Source: Anaerolineales bacterium UBA2317 (GTDB lineage Bacteria > Chloroflexota > Anaerolineae > Anaerolineales > Villigracilaceae). Taken from it: 31,053 nucleotides of DNA. Under the pieces are notes generated by a model. The model was not told the DNA's origin. It saw only the letters and a program-made list of their open reading frames with translations, and searched no databases. Within the stretch, counting starts at the first letter, position 1. Each line of letters begins with the position of its first letter. Position numbers and translations under genes: made by a program. The DNA lies in NCBI GenBank assembly GCA_002345215.1, contig DDVH01000035.1:1219-32271 (forward strand), given 5' to 3'. Shown in pieces: positions 22,951 to 30,766 of the stretch.

Positions 22951-23901
22951 ATGACCTCAAAAATTATCATAGACACAGACCCCGGCGTAGATGATGCGCT
23001 GACATTTCTTCTTGCTCTCGCCTCGCCTGAAATTCAACTCGAAGCGTTAACTTCTGTGCATGGCAATATTGGAATTGAAAATACAACGCGGAATGCATTA
23101 TCTGTTTTGGAATTAGCACAAGCGAGTCATATTCCAGTTGCAAGAGGATGTGAAGTTCCGTTAGTCAGCCCATTGTATAAATCAGATAAAAATGTGCATG
23201 GCAAAAAAGGGGTTGGGAATGCGAATCTGCCAGAGCCAAAATCAAAAGTGATTAATCAACATGCCATTGATTTCTTAATTGAAAAAGTTAATGCACAGCC
23301 GAATCAAATTAGCATTTTTCCAATTGGTCCATTAACCAACATTGCTTTAGCAATTCGCAAAGACCCCGAATTTGTAAAAAATGTAAAAGAACTGGTCATC
23401 ATGGGTGGCTCTATCAAACAAGGCGGCAATGCCACGCCATTGGCTGAATTTAACATTTTTGCAGATGCACACGCCGCGCATGTTGTGTTTCATACAGGTA
23501 TTCCAATAAAATTAATTCCATTAGATGTAACCCAACAATGTTTATTAACTGCAAAAGATATCGAAAACATTCATCAAATCAACTCGCCGATTGCACGCTT
23601 CATCAAAGATGCTACCGATGTGTATTTAGATTTTTATAGAAAGCATGGCATTGATGGTTGTGCTTTGCACGACCCATTAACGTTGGCAACTATCATTGCA
23701 CCAGAATTACTTATATTTGAAAATTATTATGTCGGTGTAGATTTTTCAGGTGGCATATCGAATGGGCATACATTTGCAGACTTAATGAATGTATCCAAAA
23801 AGCCTGCCAACATGCAAGTTGCTATGAATGTAAGAGGAAGAGATTTTATAGATTTATTTATTGAGAGGATGAAAGACTTGTGCCAAAACATATCATCTTA
23901 G
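22951..23901 (+). CDS. Inosine-uridine-type nucleoside hydrolase, paralogue 1
   Basis: The 316-residue enzyme cleaves the N-glycosidic bond of ribonucleosides to release base and ribose. The calcium-binding signature DTDPGVDDA (8-16) is intact. The downstream active-site sequence GCALHDPLTLAT keeps His240 and Asp241, the general acid and metal ligand of the classic inosine-uridine hydrolases. LVIMGGSIKQGGNATPLAEFNIFADAHAA-type sequence lies in the middle, as expected. The ATG at 22951 lies just after the repeat. It overlaps the next gene, a paralogue, by 22 bp. Confidence 0.93.
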   Translation: MTSKIIIDTDPGVDDALTFLLALASPEIQLEALTSVHGNIGIENTTRNALSVLELAQASHIPVARGCEVPLVSPLYKSDKNVHGKKGVGNANLPEPKSKVINQHAIDFLIEKVNAQPNQISIFPIGPLTNIALAIRKDPEFVKNVKELVIMGGSIKQGGNATPLAEFNIFADAHAAHVVFHTGIPIKLIPLDVTQQCLLTAKDIENIHQINSPIARFIKDATDVYLDFYRKHGIDGCALHDPLTLATIIAPELLIFENYYVGVDFSGGISNGHTFADLMNVSKKPANMQVAMNVRGRDFIDLFIERMKDLCQNISS

Positions 23902-24827
23902 ATTCTGACCCCGGTATTGATGACTCACTGGCGATTTTGCTCGCTCTTGCCTCGCCTGAACTTGCTCTCAAAGGCGTTAGCACGATTCACGGGAATGCAT
24001 CTACTGCGCAGGTGACGACGAATGCGCTTTCGATTCTAGAGCTTGCCAACGCGAGTCATATCCCTGTGTATAAAGGTTGTGACTTGCCTTTGGTCAAAGA
24101 TTCTCTTCTAGGACCAGAAACGCATGGAGACACAGGCTTGGGCTATGCAAAACTTCCAGAACCAAAAACCAAGTTTCAAGGTCAGCATGGAAGCGATTTT
24201 ATTATCGAAGAGATAATGTCAAATCCAAAAGAAGTGACGTTAGTAGCGATTGGTCCGTTAACAAATGTCGCCTTAGCAATTCGCAAAGAGCCACGCATTG
24301 TGGAAAATGTCAAAGAAGTTTTTATCATGGGTGGTGCGATTCAACACACGGGTAATACAACTGCTTTGGCGGAATTTAATACGTATGTTGACCCACACGC
24401 CGCGCATGTTGTTTTTCATTCGGGTATGCCAATGATTTTGACGCCGTTGGATGTGACCTATCAATGTATTTTCACAAAAGATGATTTGGATCGTTTATTG
24501 AAAATTGATTCGCCGATTACAAAATTTATTGCTGATGCGACACGTTTTTATATGGAATTTCATGACGAGTATCAAAAGATAGATGGTTGTGTGATTAATG
24601 ACCCGATGACGATGGCATTACTGTTAATGCCTGAAATTTGTGATTATCAAGATTTGGTTGTGGATGTTGATATTACGCCCGGCGTGGGGCTTGGCAATAC
24701 GTTTGCAGATTTTTATAATTATCAAAAGAAAAAGCCAAATATAAAAGTTGCGATGGGTGTACGTCCGCGTATGTTTATGGAATTGTTTTTAGAGCGCATG
24801 GAGAAATTAGCAAAAACGATTTCGTGA
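23880..24827 (+). CDS. Nucleoside hydrolase, paralogue 2 (catalytic His replaced by Asn)
   Basis: The 315-residue protein is a tandem paralogue of the preceding hydrolase, with the signature DSDPGIDDS (8-16). The calcium ligands (Asp10, Asp14, Asp15, Asp241) are retained. The position equivalent to His240 is Asn240 in GCVINDPMTMAL, so substrate preference or chemistry should differ. The start is GTG 23880, inside the end of the upstream gene, with GAGAGG upstream. The overlap suggests translational coupling and joint action on different nucleosides. Confidence 0.9.
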   Translation: MPKHIILDSDPGIDDSLAILLALASPELALKGVSTIHGNASTAQVTTNALSILELANASHIPVYKGCDLPLVKDSLLGPETHGDTGLGYAKLPEPKTKFQGQHGSDFIIEEIMSNPKEVTLVAIGPLTNVALAIRKEPRIVENVKEVFIMGGAIQHTGNTTALAEFNTYVDPHAAHVVFHSGMPMILTPLDVTYQCIFTKDDLDRLLKIDSPITKFIADATRFYMEFHDEYQKIDGCVINDPMTMALLLMPEICDYQDLVVDVDITPGVGLGNTFADFYNYQKKKPNIKVAMGVRPRMFMELFLERMEKLAKTIS

Positions 24828-24892
24828 CTTTTGAAATTGTTTGGTGTTATGATTGCAGATACGAACCATTTATATATTTTATCGGAGGAGCC

Positions 24893-25579
24893 ATGTTAGA
24901 CAAAATCAAAAGCAATTTCAACACGCAAACTTGGGTTCTTATCCCAATTGCCATTGCCATCAACCTCGTGGTTGGGCAAATCGTTCTCACACTCAAATTG
25001 CCGGTATTTTTAGACTCTATTGGCACAGTACTTGTTGCAGTGTTATGTGGTCCGTGGGCAGGCGCATTGACCGGGGCATTGTCCAATACAATTGCAGGCA
25101 TTGCACTTGACCCAGGTTGGTTCCCATGGTGGCCCGTTGCCGCAATGATTGGTTATATGGCAGGACGCATGGCTGAATGGGGCTTTTTCAAATCTTGGTG
25201 GAAAGTGGTTGTGACCGGATTTGTAATTGCACTTACTGCTGTAATTGTTTCAACACCTATTGCTGTGTATTTGTTTGGTGGTATTACTGCCAGCGGTTCA
25301 TCTTTTATCACAGCCTATTTGTTACAAACAGGTCAAGGAATTTGGCAAGCAGTCGCTAGCACAAGTTTCATCACTGAACCTGTAGATAAAATTACGACAG
25401 CCATGTTGGCATTTGCTATTATTTTGGGCTTACCCAAACGCACAGTGGGCGGATACCCCAAAGCCGCAAATGCTGAAGCCGAAGGCGCAGACAGGAATCA
25501 ACTTTATATTGCGATTGGTGTGATTGTTTTGTTGGTGCTATTCGCGGCATTCATGCTCCGCAATATTCTTGGTGGATAA
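24893..25579 (+). CDS. ECF transporter substrate-binding membrane component (S component)
   Basis: The 228-residue membrane protein has about six helices and the typical S-component small-residue-rich segments (GTVLVAVLCGPWAGALTGALS, MIGYMAGRM, TAVIVSTPIAVYLFGG). A charged linker follows, then an extra hydrophobic C-terminal helix (about 203-225). It is the ligand-capturing part of an energy-coupling-factor transporter whose other parts are encoded at 25731-28143. Next to ribokinase and two nucleoside hydrolases, the most likely ligand is a nucleoside, which is inference. ATG 24893 has GGAGGAG upstream; the frame start at 24824 overlaps the previous stop and is rejected. A possible promoter is GTGACT (24825-24830) and TATGAT (24848-24853). 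Confidence 0.8.
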   Translation: MLDKIKSNFNTQTWVLIPIAIAINLVVGQIVLTLKLPVFLDSIGTVLVAVLCGPWAGALTGALSNTIAGIALDPGWFPWWPVAAMIGYMAGRMAEWGFFKSWWKVVVTGFVIALTAVIVSTPIAVYLFGGITASGSSFITAYLLQTGQGIWQAVASTSFITEPVDKITTAMLAFAIILGLPKRTVGGYPKAANAEAEGADRNQLYIAIGVIVLLVLFAAFMLRNILGG

Positions 25580-25588
25580 ATGACAGAA

Positions 25589-25674
25589 TGTCACCCTGAG
25601 CGACAGTGAAGGGTCTCTACGATAATCTTCAAGATTCTTCGCCGCCAAGAACAAGAACGCGGCTCAGAATGACA
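25589..25674. repeat. TGTCA-CTGAGC type palindromic dispersed repeat
   Basis: The element starts TGTCACCCTGAGC and ends GCTCAGAATGACA, an imperfect inverted pair, with AAGATTCTTCG inside. This matches a well-known class of intergenic repeats found in many bacterial genomes. It lies between the S and T component genes of the transporter. Confidence 0.8.
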
Positions 25675-25678
25675 AAAT

Positions 25679-25710
25679 AAAAAAGACCAGAAACATTTCT
25701 GGTCTTTTTT
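25679..25710. terminator. Intrinsic terminator between ECF S and T genes
   Basis: A 14-15-bp perfect hairpin, AAAAAAGACCAGAAA (25679-25693) with its complement at 25696-25710, ends in six T. It is symmetrical and could work in both directions. It implies that the T and ATPase genes are transcribed separately from the S gene. Confidence 0.88.
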
Positions 25711-25716
25711 GTATTG

Positions 25717-25730
25717 TATAATCACAACTT
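25717..25730 (+). promoter_or_regulatory. -10 box for the ECF T-A-A operon
   Basis: TATAAT at 25717-25722 is a perfect -10 hexamer eight bases before the ATG at 25731 and just after the terminator. No convincing -35 is seen. The mRNA would be leaderless or nearly so. Confidence 0.5.
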
Positions 25731-26510
25731 ATGCATGAACGCCTTTCCTTTTACATCAAACGAGATAGCCTCATTCACCGCCTCAATCCACTCACCAAGT
25801 TGGTACTTGTATTTGCATTTATTGGTATCGCCTTTACATTCCCATGGTATTGGATTGGGCTTTTTCTCTTTGTATTTGTATTAATTCCGCTTGCTTTTAT
25901 TGCAAAAGTGTCGCGTGAGTATTTCTTCACCGCCACACGCCTGATTCTGCCCGCCGCTGGATTTTTGTTTTTGATGCAAGCTTTATTTCAACCAATTGGT
26001 GAAGAAATCATTTTCCAATTTTATTTTTTGGATGCCACCCGCGAAAGCTTAGCATTTGCATTTACGATTGCCGCCCGCATCATTGTGATGATTTCTGCAT
26101 TTACAATGCTTTTGCTCACCACCCACCCCAGTGAGTTGATGTCTGACTTAACAAGGCGTGGGTTGCCCGGTCAATTTGCGTATGTGATTATTTCTACACT
26201 ACAAATTCTTCCGCAAATGCAAGCCAAAGCACAGACCATCATCGCCGCACAACGCTCACGCGGATTAGATACTGAAAGTACATTTCTCAAACGGGCAGGT
26301 TCAGTGTTGCCATTAGTAGGTCCGCTTGTGTTTGGGTCATTGGTTGAAGTGGAAGAACGAGCCATCGCCATTGAAGCACGCGGTTTCACTTCTAAAAAAG
26401 AAAAGACATCACTGCACGAAGTTCCAGATACTGTTACAGATAAAACACTACGTTGGATTTTAATCATCTTAATCATTCTATCTATCCTACTTAACTTATG
26501 GCTTTCGTAA
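25731..26510 (+). CDS. ecfT: ECF transporter transmembrane component
   Basis: The 259-residue membrane protein belongs to the CbiQ/EcfT family. It begins with the characteristic IHRLNPLTKLVLVFAFIGIAF and has about five helices. The two Ala-Arg-Gly-like coupling motifs that contact the ATPases are present: AAQRSRG (172-178) and EARGF (215-219). The T component transmits ATP-driven movements to the S component. The gene overlaps the next ATPase gene by 13 bp, forming a tight T-A-A operon. Confidence 0.92.
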   Translation: MHERLSFYIKRDSLIHRLNPLTKLVLVFAFIGIAFTFPWYWIGLFLFVFVLIPLAFIAKVSREYFFTATRLILPAAGFLFLMQALFQPIGEEIIFQFYFLDATRESLAFAFTIAARIIVMISAFTMLLLTTHPSELMSDLTRRGLPGQFAYVIISTLQILPQMQAKAQTIIAAQRSRGLDTESTFLKRAGSVLPLVGPLVFGSLVEVEERAIAIEARGFTSKKEKTSLHEVPDTVTDKTLRWILIILIILSILLNLWLS

Positions 26511-27340
26511 ACATACAAAACCTCACATATAAATATCCGCTGACAAAAACGCCAGCGTTGCAAAACATGAATTTGCAAATTGAAAAAGGCGAATTTATTT
26601 CTATCATCGGTGCAAACGGCTCAGGCAAATCTACGCTATGTTATGCACTGGCTGGATTTGTTCCGCATTTTTTCAAAGGCGAAATTTCTGGTGAGATTGA
26701 AGTAGATGGAGCTGCATCAAGCAAATCAACACTGGATGAATGGGTTGTAAATGTCGGTTTGGCGTTTCAAAATCCGTTCAATCAAATCAGCGGTGCAAAA
26801 TATACCGTCTTTGAAGAAATCGCTTTCGGCTTAGAAAATGCTGGGGTTCCACGCGAGCAGATGAAAAGTCGAGTAGAAGAAGCGATGCAATTAACTGGAA
26901 TCAGCAATCTAGCAGATCGATCACCTTATTCATTATCAGGTGGTCAACAACAACGCGTCGCACTGACCTCCATCTTGGTCATGCAACCGAAGCTTTTGGT
27001 TTTAGACGAACCGACTTCGCAAATGGACCCGATTGGTACACGCGAAGTGTTCAGTGTGATTCATAATTTGACTCAAAGTGGCATGACGGTTGTGATGGTG
27101 GAACATAAAGTGGAATGGATTGCGCATTTTGCAACGCGTGTGATTGCGTTGAAAGATGGCGCGGTTCTAACAGAAGGCAAACCCAGTGATGTATTAACTT
27201 CTGATTTGTTAATTGAAAATGGATTTGGCGTTTCAAGATATACATCTGTTGCAAGAGAAGCCAAGAAACAAGGCTTATGGAAAAAAGATAAATTACCAGT
27301 GACGTTGTTTGAAGCGGCGGAAGGTTTTAATACAAAATGA
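26498..27340 (+). CDS. ecfA1: ECF transporter ATPase, canonical subunit
   Basis: The 280-residue ABC ATPase has intact motifs: Walker A GANGSGKST (38-46), Q-loop FQNPFNQIS (Gln91), signature LSGGQQQRVAL (146-156), Walker B LLVLDE (166-171) and the switch histidine in VVMVEHKVEW. It pairs with the second ATPase and the T component to power substrate import. Overlaps of 13 bp upstream and 4 bp (ATGA) downstream indicate translational coupling. Confidence 0.93.
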   Translation: MAFVNIQNLTYKYPLTKTPALQNMNLQIEKGEFISIIGANGSGKSTLCYALAGFVPHFFKGEISGEIEVDGAASSKSTLDEWVVNVGLAFQNPFNQISGAKYTVFEEIAFGLENAGVPREQMKSRVEEAMQLTGISNLADRSPYSLSGGQQQRVALTSILVMQPKLLVLDEPTSQMDPIGTREVFSVIHNLTQSGMTVVMVEHKVEWIAHFATRVIALKDGAVLTEGKPSDVLTSDLLIENGFGVSRYTSVAREAKKQGLWKKDKLPVTLFEAAEGFNTK

Positions 27341-28143
27341 AAATAGAAATTAAAGACCTTCACTTTACATATCCTACTGGACTCGAAGCCTTACAAGGTA
27401 TTTCACTGACCATTAATTCAGGTGAGCAAGTTGCTATCGTTGGTCAAAACGGTGCTGGAAAGACAACGTTGGTTCGTCACTTCAATGGATTGTTAAAGCC
27501 AACGTCTGGTTCTGTCATGATTGGTGATTGGGACACGGCAAAATATTCTGTTGCAAAGTTAGCATCACGAGTTGGGTATGTGTTTCAAAACCCAGATGAG
27601 CAATTATTTTCAAGAGATGTGTTAACCGAAGTTGAGTTTGGTCCGAAAAACTTAGGTTATTCAAAAGAAAAGATAGATGAATTAGTGAAACAAGCTTTGG
27701 CTTGGACAGAACTCACAGACAAAACTGAAACCAATCCGTATGACTTATCACCCACTTGGCGGAAAATGGTGGCGTTAGCCTCTATCATTGCAATGGATAC
27801 GCCGATTGTAATTTTTGATGAACCTACTACAGGTCAAGACTTTGCGAATGTCTCACGGATTGCACACGTGATTGCAGAATTAAAGAAGCAAGGCAAAACG
27901 GTCATCACCATTACACATGACATTGATTTTTGCGCCGAAAATTTTGAGCGCGTGATTGCGTTATCAAATGGAAAGATTTTATTAGATGGCAAAGCGCGTG
28001 AGGTATTGGGTCAAGAAGAAATTCTTGCACAAACCTATGTTGACCCACCACAATTGACACGCTTGGGGAAATTATTAAATTTGAAAGAGACTGTGATTAA
28101 TCAAGAAGAGTTTCTCAATGTCATTGCGAGGAACGTTGGTTGA
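27337..28143 (+). CDS. ecfA2: ECF transporter ATPase with degenerate ABC signature
   Basis: The 268-residue ABC ATPase keeps Walker A GQNGAGKTT (36-44), Q-loop FQNPDEQLF (Gln84), Walker B IVIFDE (157-162) and switch His in ITITHDIDF. The signature that should read LSGGQ is LSPTW (137-141), followed by RKMVALAS. The catalytic site formed with this signature, using the partner's Walker A, would be impaired. The site using this subunit's Walker A and the partner's intact LSGGQ should still work, giving an asymmetric heterodimer. Confidence 0.9.
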   Translation: MKIEIKDLHFTYPTGLEALQGISLTINSGEQVAIVGQNGAGKTTLVRHFNGLLKPTSGSVMIGDWDTAKYSVAKLASRVGYVFQNPDEQLFSRDVLTEVEFGPKNLGYSKEKIDELVKQALAWTELTDKTETNPYDLSPTWRKMVALASIIAMDTPIVIFDEPTTGQDFANVSRIAHVIAELKKQGKTVITITHDIDFCAENFERVIALSNGKILLDGKAREVLGQEEILAQTYVDPPQLTRLGKLLNLKETVINQEEFLNVIARNVG

Positions 28144-28193
28144 GTAGCCCGAAGGGCGTATCGAAACCAGTGACGAAGCAATCTCACAGTACA

Positions 28194-29588
28194 TTATTCT
28201 GCCTTCAAATTCGCCATCATCACAATATAACTGATATCTTGAATCTCCATCTTATGCGCTGAGACAAGATACGTCTCTTTCTTTTGACGCACATTTGCCA
28301 ATGCCAGTGGATGATTTTTTACATAACCGTCTCCGCGAAAGGCTTGGAAAAACTCTCCGCGTTCATATGCATTCCAAAGTCCAACTTGAAGCGGAGATTT
28401 CCCCACCACATCTTTTCGTTCATATCCCAAAGATAAAATAAAAGAACGATTCACTTCCATAATTTTTTCATCTTGCGCGCGCAAAATCATAATCACTGGA
28501 ATACTATCGCCAGATAAAAGACTATCATCACTCACGCCAAAACTTTTTCGTTCGGCACGTCGTCGTTCAGAAATATCTTCTAAGATGATGGCTTTGCCCA
28601 AACGTTGCGTCTTCCAACGCACTGTAGAGATATGAGTATGAAAATAGGCTGGTTCTCGTCCATCAATATTCATGACAACTTCACCACGTGCCATCGTGTG
28701 CGAATCAATTAATTTCTTTAACATATCCCAAATTGGCAAAACAGAAGCAGGCTTGCCAATAAAATCTTTTGCATCAGTATTGATGTAATAATCAAATGCC
28801 TGATTGATATAAGCAATCCTGCCCGTCTCATCTAACACGATGACAACATCATCAAGGCTTTCTAAAATCGTTTCCCCTGCAATCGGCATAATATCTAAAA
28901 TACCAAAACGCAACAGCCCAATGCTATAAATAAGCATTGAGAGTATTAAAGTAATCGGCGTGATGTCTAAATCGGGGATAGGACTCAACCCCGTTAAATA
29001 AATGATGTTACCAGCAAAAGAAATACTTGCACCCAATACAAGAATATAAGATTGTAATTTCAGTTCAGGTGGGCTTACCAAAGACCTGCGAATCAAAACA
29101 ATCGAACCGATTAAAAAACTAATATACGAGTAAGCAATCCAAACAAAAAATGCGGGACCATATTCTAATGAGAGTAATAAAAATCCACCACCATCTTTTT
29201 GACTCATGTCAGTCCAAAACAATTGATGTGAGTTACTCGTCCACACCAACAAGACAGTAGCAATTGAAAAAATCCAAACCCAATAAATTTTCTTGCCTTC
29301 AAAAACTTTTTTATGGCGTGCATATTCCAACGTGAACAACAAATACAAAGTTGGAATCGAAGCAATGCCCACATACTCAATTTTTGCCCAAAATAACTGC
29401 CATTCAATTTTGGCGCTTGCCAACTCAAACGCGTAGGTAAAACTCCAACCGCTCAACGCCAGCAACATCCCCAGCAAAGGCAAAGAGCCAGGCACACCAC
29501 GTCGTTGCGAAACAACCAACGCATTAATCAGGCTGATGATGCCTGCGACTATCATTGGGATTACATAAGGGTTACTTTGCCACTGCAT
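28194..29588 (-). CDS. 7TM sensor with two PAS domains and no kinase domain
   Basis: The 464-residue protein has an N-terminal seven-helix membrane region of the histidine-kinase 7TM type (about residues 8-235, with WAKIEYVGIASIPTLYLLFT). A PAS domain (about 235-340) starts at ESLDDVVIVLDETGRIAYIN, and a second PAS (about 360-460) includes SRSFILSLGYERKDVVGKSP-like sequence. The usual HisKA and HATPase domains are missing, because the frame stops after the second PAS. It may be a stand-alone sensor acting on a separate kinase, or a truncated kinase gene. ATG 29586-29588 is used because the upstream extension has no family similarity; the ribosome site is weak. Confidence 0.8.
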   Translation of the reverse strand: MQWQSNPYVIPMIVAGIISLINALVVSQRRGVPGSLPLLGMLLALSGWSFTYAFELASAKIEWQLFWAKIEYVGIASIPTLYLLFTLEYARHKKVFEGKKIYWVWIFSIATVLLVWTSNSHQLFWTDMSQKDGGGFLLLSLEYGPAFFVWIAYSYISFLIGSIVLIRRSLVSPPELKLQSYILVLGASISFAGNIIYLTGLSPIPDLDITPITLILSMLIYSIGLLRFGILDIMPIAGETILESLDDVVIVLDETGRIAYINQAFDYYINTDAKDFIGKPASVLPIWDMLKKLIDSHTMARGEVVMNIDGREPAYFHTHISTVRWKTQRLGKAIILEDISERRRAERKSFGVSDDSLLSGDSIPVIMILRAQDEKIMEVNRSFILSLGYERKDVVGKSPLQVGLWNAYERGEFFQAFRGDGYVKNHPLALANVRQKKETYLVSAHKMEIQDISYIVMMANLKAE

Positions 29589-29721
29589 AAAACACCGCCA
29601 CTTTAAGATTTGATAAATATAGTCTACATCAAAAAATGTAAAAAACAATATCTATTACATAACGAATTTGAAAGTTTTGACCAAAACCGCCTCACCCTAA
29701 GGGGAAACCTGCCTCTCGACC

Positions 29722-30120
29722 CTAGGCTTTGTACACCACCAATTCCTCGTACCCTGAGTCATCTTCATACAATTCGCGCTTATAGACCACATCTTCAAAC
29801 TCGGCAATCACAACTTCCGCAGTAGTATAGATTTTACATCCGCTCACCAAATGCCCGCCGATGGTTTTCCCCTCTCCATCCGAAATCGAGATATGCAAAT
29901 GTGAGCCATGAATTGAAACCGTACCTGTAATAGAGACAATTTCAAAATGACCATCATAATCGTCATAAGTATTTTTATTGGCTAAACGCAATGTAGCGTG
30001 TGTAAAACTCCCCACCGCAGATAAAATCACGCCTGCTTGGATGTTATTTTGTTTTACATATTCTTCAATTGAGTCAAAAAAATCTTGTTGGGGTTTGAGG
30101 CGGAAAGTATGAATTTTCAT
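29722..30120 (-). CDS. PPC/DUF296 domain protein
   Basis: The 132-residue protein is a stand-alone PPC domain (plants and prokaryotes conserved). It has the family core GTVSIHGSHLHISISDGEG and GGHLVSGCKIYTTAEVVI; the three histidines, His74, His76 and His90, form the expected metal site. Bacterial members form trimers; function is mostly unknown, and plant members bind AT-rich DNA through a separate motif absent here. The ATG at 30118-30120 is clear. It may be co-transcribed with PAP2 upstream, although a repeat lies between them. Confidence 0.92.
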   Translation of the reverse strand: MKIHTFRLKPQQDFFDSIEEYVKQNNIQAGVILSAVGSFTHATLRLANKNTYDDYDGHFEIVSITGTVSIHGSHLHISISDGEGKTIGGHLVSGCKIYTTAEVVIAEFEDVVYKRELYEDDSGYEELVVYKA

Positions 30121-30130
30121 AAAGATTCTT

Positions 30131-30192
30131 AGCCATAGAGTGCACAGAGTTCTCTGAGTTTTTTCTCAAGGGTCTCTGTGTTCTCTGTGGCT
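30131..30192. repeat. CACAGAG/CTCTGTG inverted dispersed repeat
   Basis: The left arm AGCCATAGAGTGCACAGAG (30131-30149) and right arm CTCTGTGTTCTCTGTGGCT (30174-30192) pair at about 16 of 19 positions. This is a common intergenic repeat type across many bacteria. It fills the gap between the PPC and PAP2 genes. Confidence 0.75.
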
Positions 30193-30198
30193 CATTTG

Positions 30199-30759
30199 TT
30201 ACCAAAAACGAAATCCTGTTAGCGAAAAGAACCAATCAACTAAAGGTTGATAAATTTGCAAACCAAAGAATGCAACTAAGATTCCTAACACCGCACCAAC
30301 AATCACATCTGAAAGATAATGCACACCCATAGTGACACGCGAGAATGCCACAAGCGGAGCCCACAGCCACAGGACGAGAGCCAGCCAGCCCGGAAGCAGA
30401 AGCGTGCCGAGGACGGCAATCATAAAAGCGCGGGCAGAATGTCCAGATGGAAATGAATGTGGGTCAGTGCTTCTATAAATTGTTCCCCATTCTCCTTCTG
30501 GTCTTTTTCTCTTAAAGAAAAATTTTACAGCAAAAACAACCACAGCCAAACCGCCGATACCAAAAAAAATAACGGTTGCAAATTTTTTGAAAGTAGCATC
30601 ACAAAAAAACCACATGAGTATTAAGCCGATTGCCCAAAACCATGAATCACCTGAATGTGAAAAAAAGATAGCAATGCTTCTCAATACACCGGGCTTTTCG
30701 GCAATGCGTAATTGCTTCGAATATTTTTTATCGAGTTCGATGATGGGACGAATATTCAT
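30199..30759 (-). CDS. PAP2-family membrane phosphatase
   Basis: The 186-residue protein has about five helices and all three PAP2 motifs: KxxxxxxRP (Lys79 to Pro87), PSGH (104-107) and SRxxxxxHxxxD (Ser140-Asp151, catalytic His147). Members dephosphorylate lipid phosphates such as undecaprenyl diphosphate or phosphatidic acid at the membrane. The size fits a stand-alone undecaprenyl-diphosphatase-like enzyme. The ATG at 30757-30759 lies seven bases after the stop of the upstream gene, so both are probably one operon. Confidence 0.93.
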   Translation of the reverse strand: MNIRPIIELDKKYSKQLRIAEKPGVLRSIAIFFSHSGDSWFWAIGLILMWFFCDATFKKFATVIFFGIGGLAVVVFAVKFFFKRKRPEGEWGTIYRSTDPHSFPSGHSARAFMIAVLGTLLLPGWLALVLWLWAPLVAFSRVTMGVHYLSDVIVGAVLGILVAFFGLQIYQPLVDWFFSLTGFRFW

Positions 30760-30766
30760 ATTTGTT

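Noticed and set aside
28144..28193. Terminator between the convergent ATPase and sensor genes
   Set aside because: Only a small GCCCGAAGGGC hairpin without a T-run is present, which is too weak to call.
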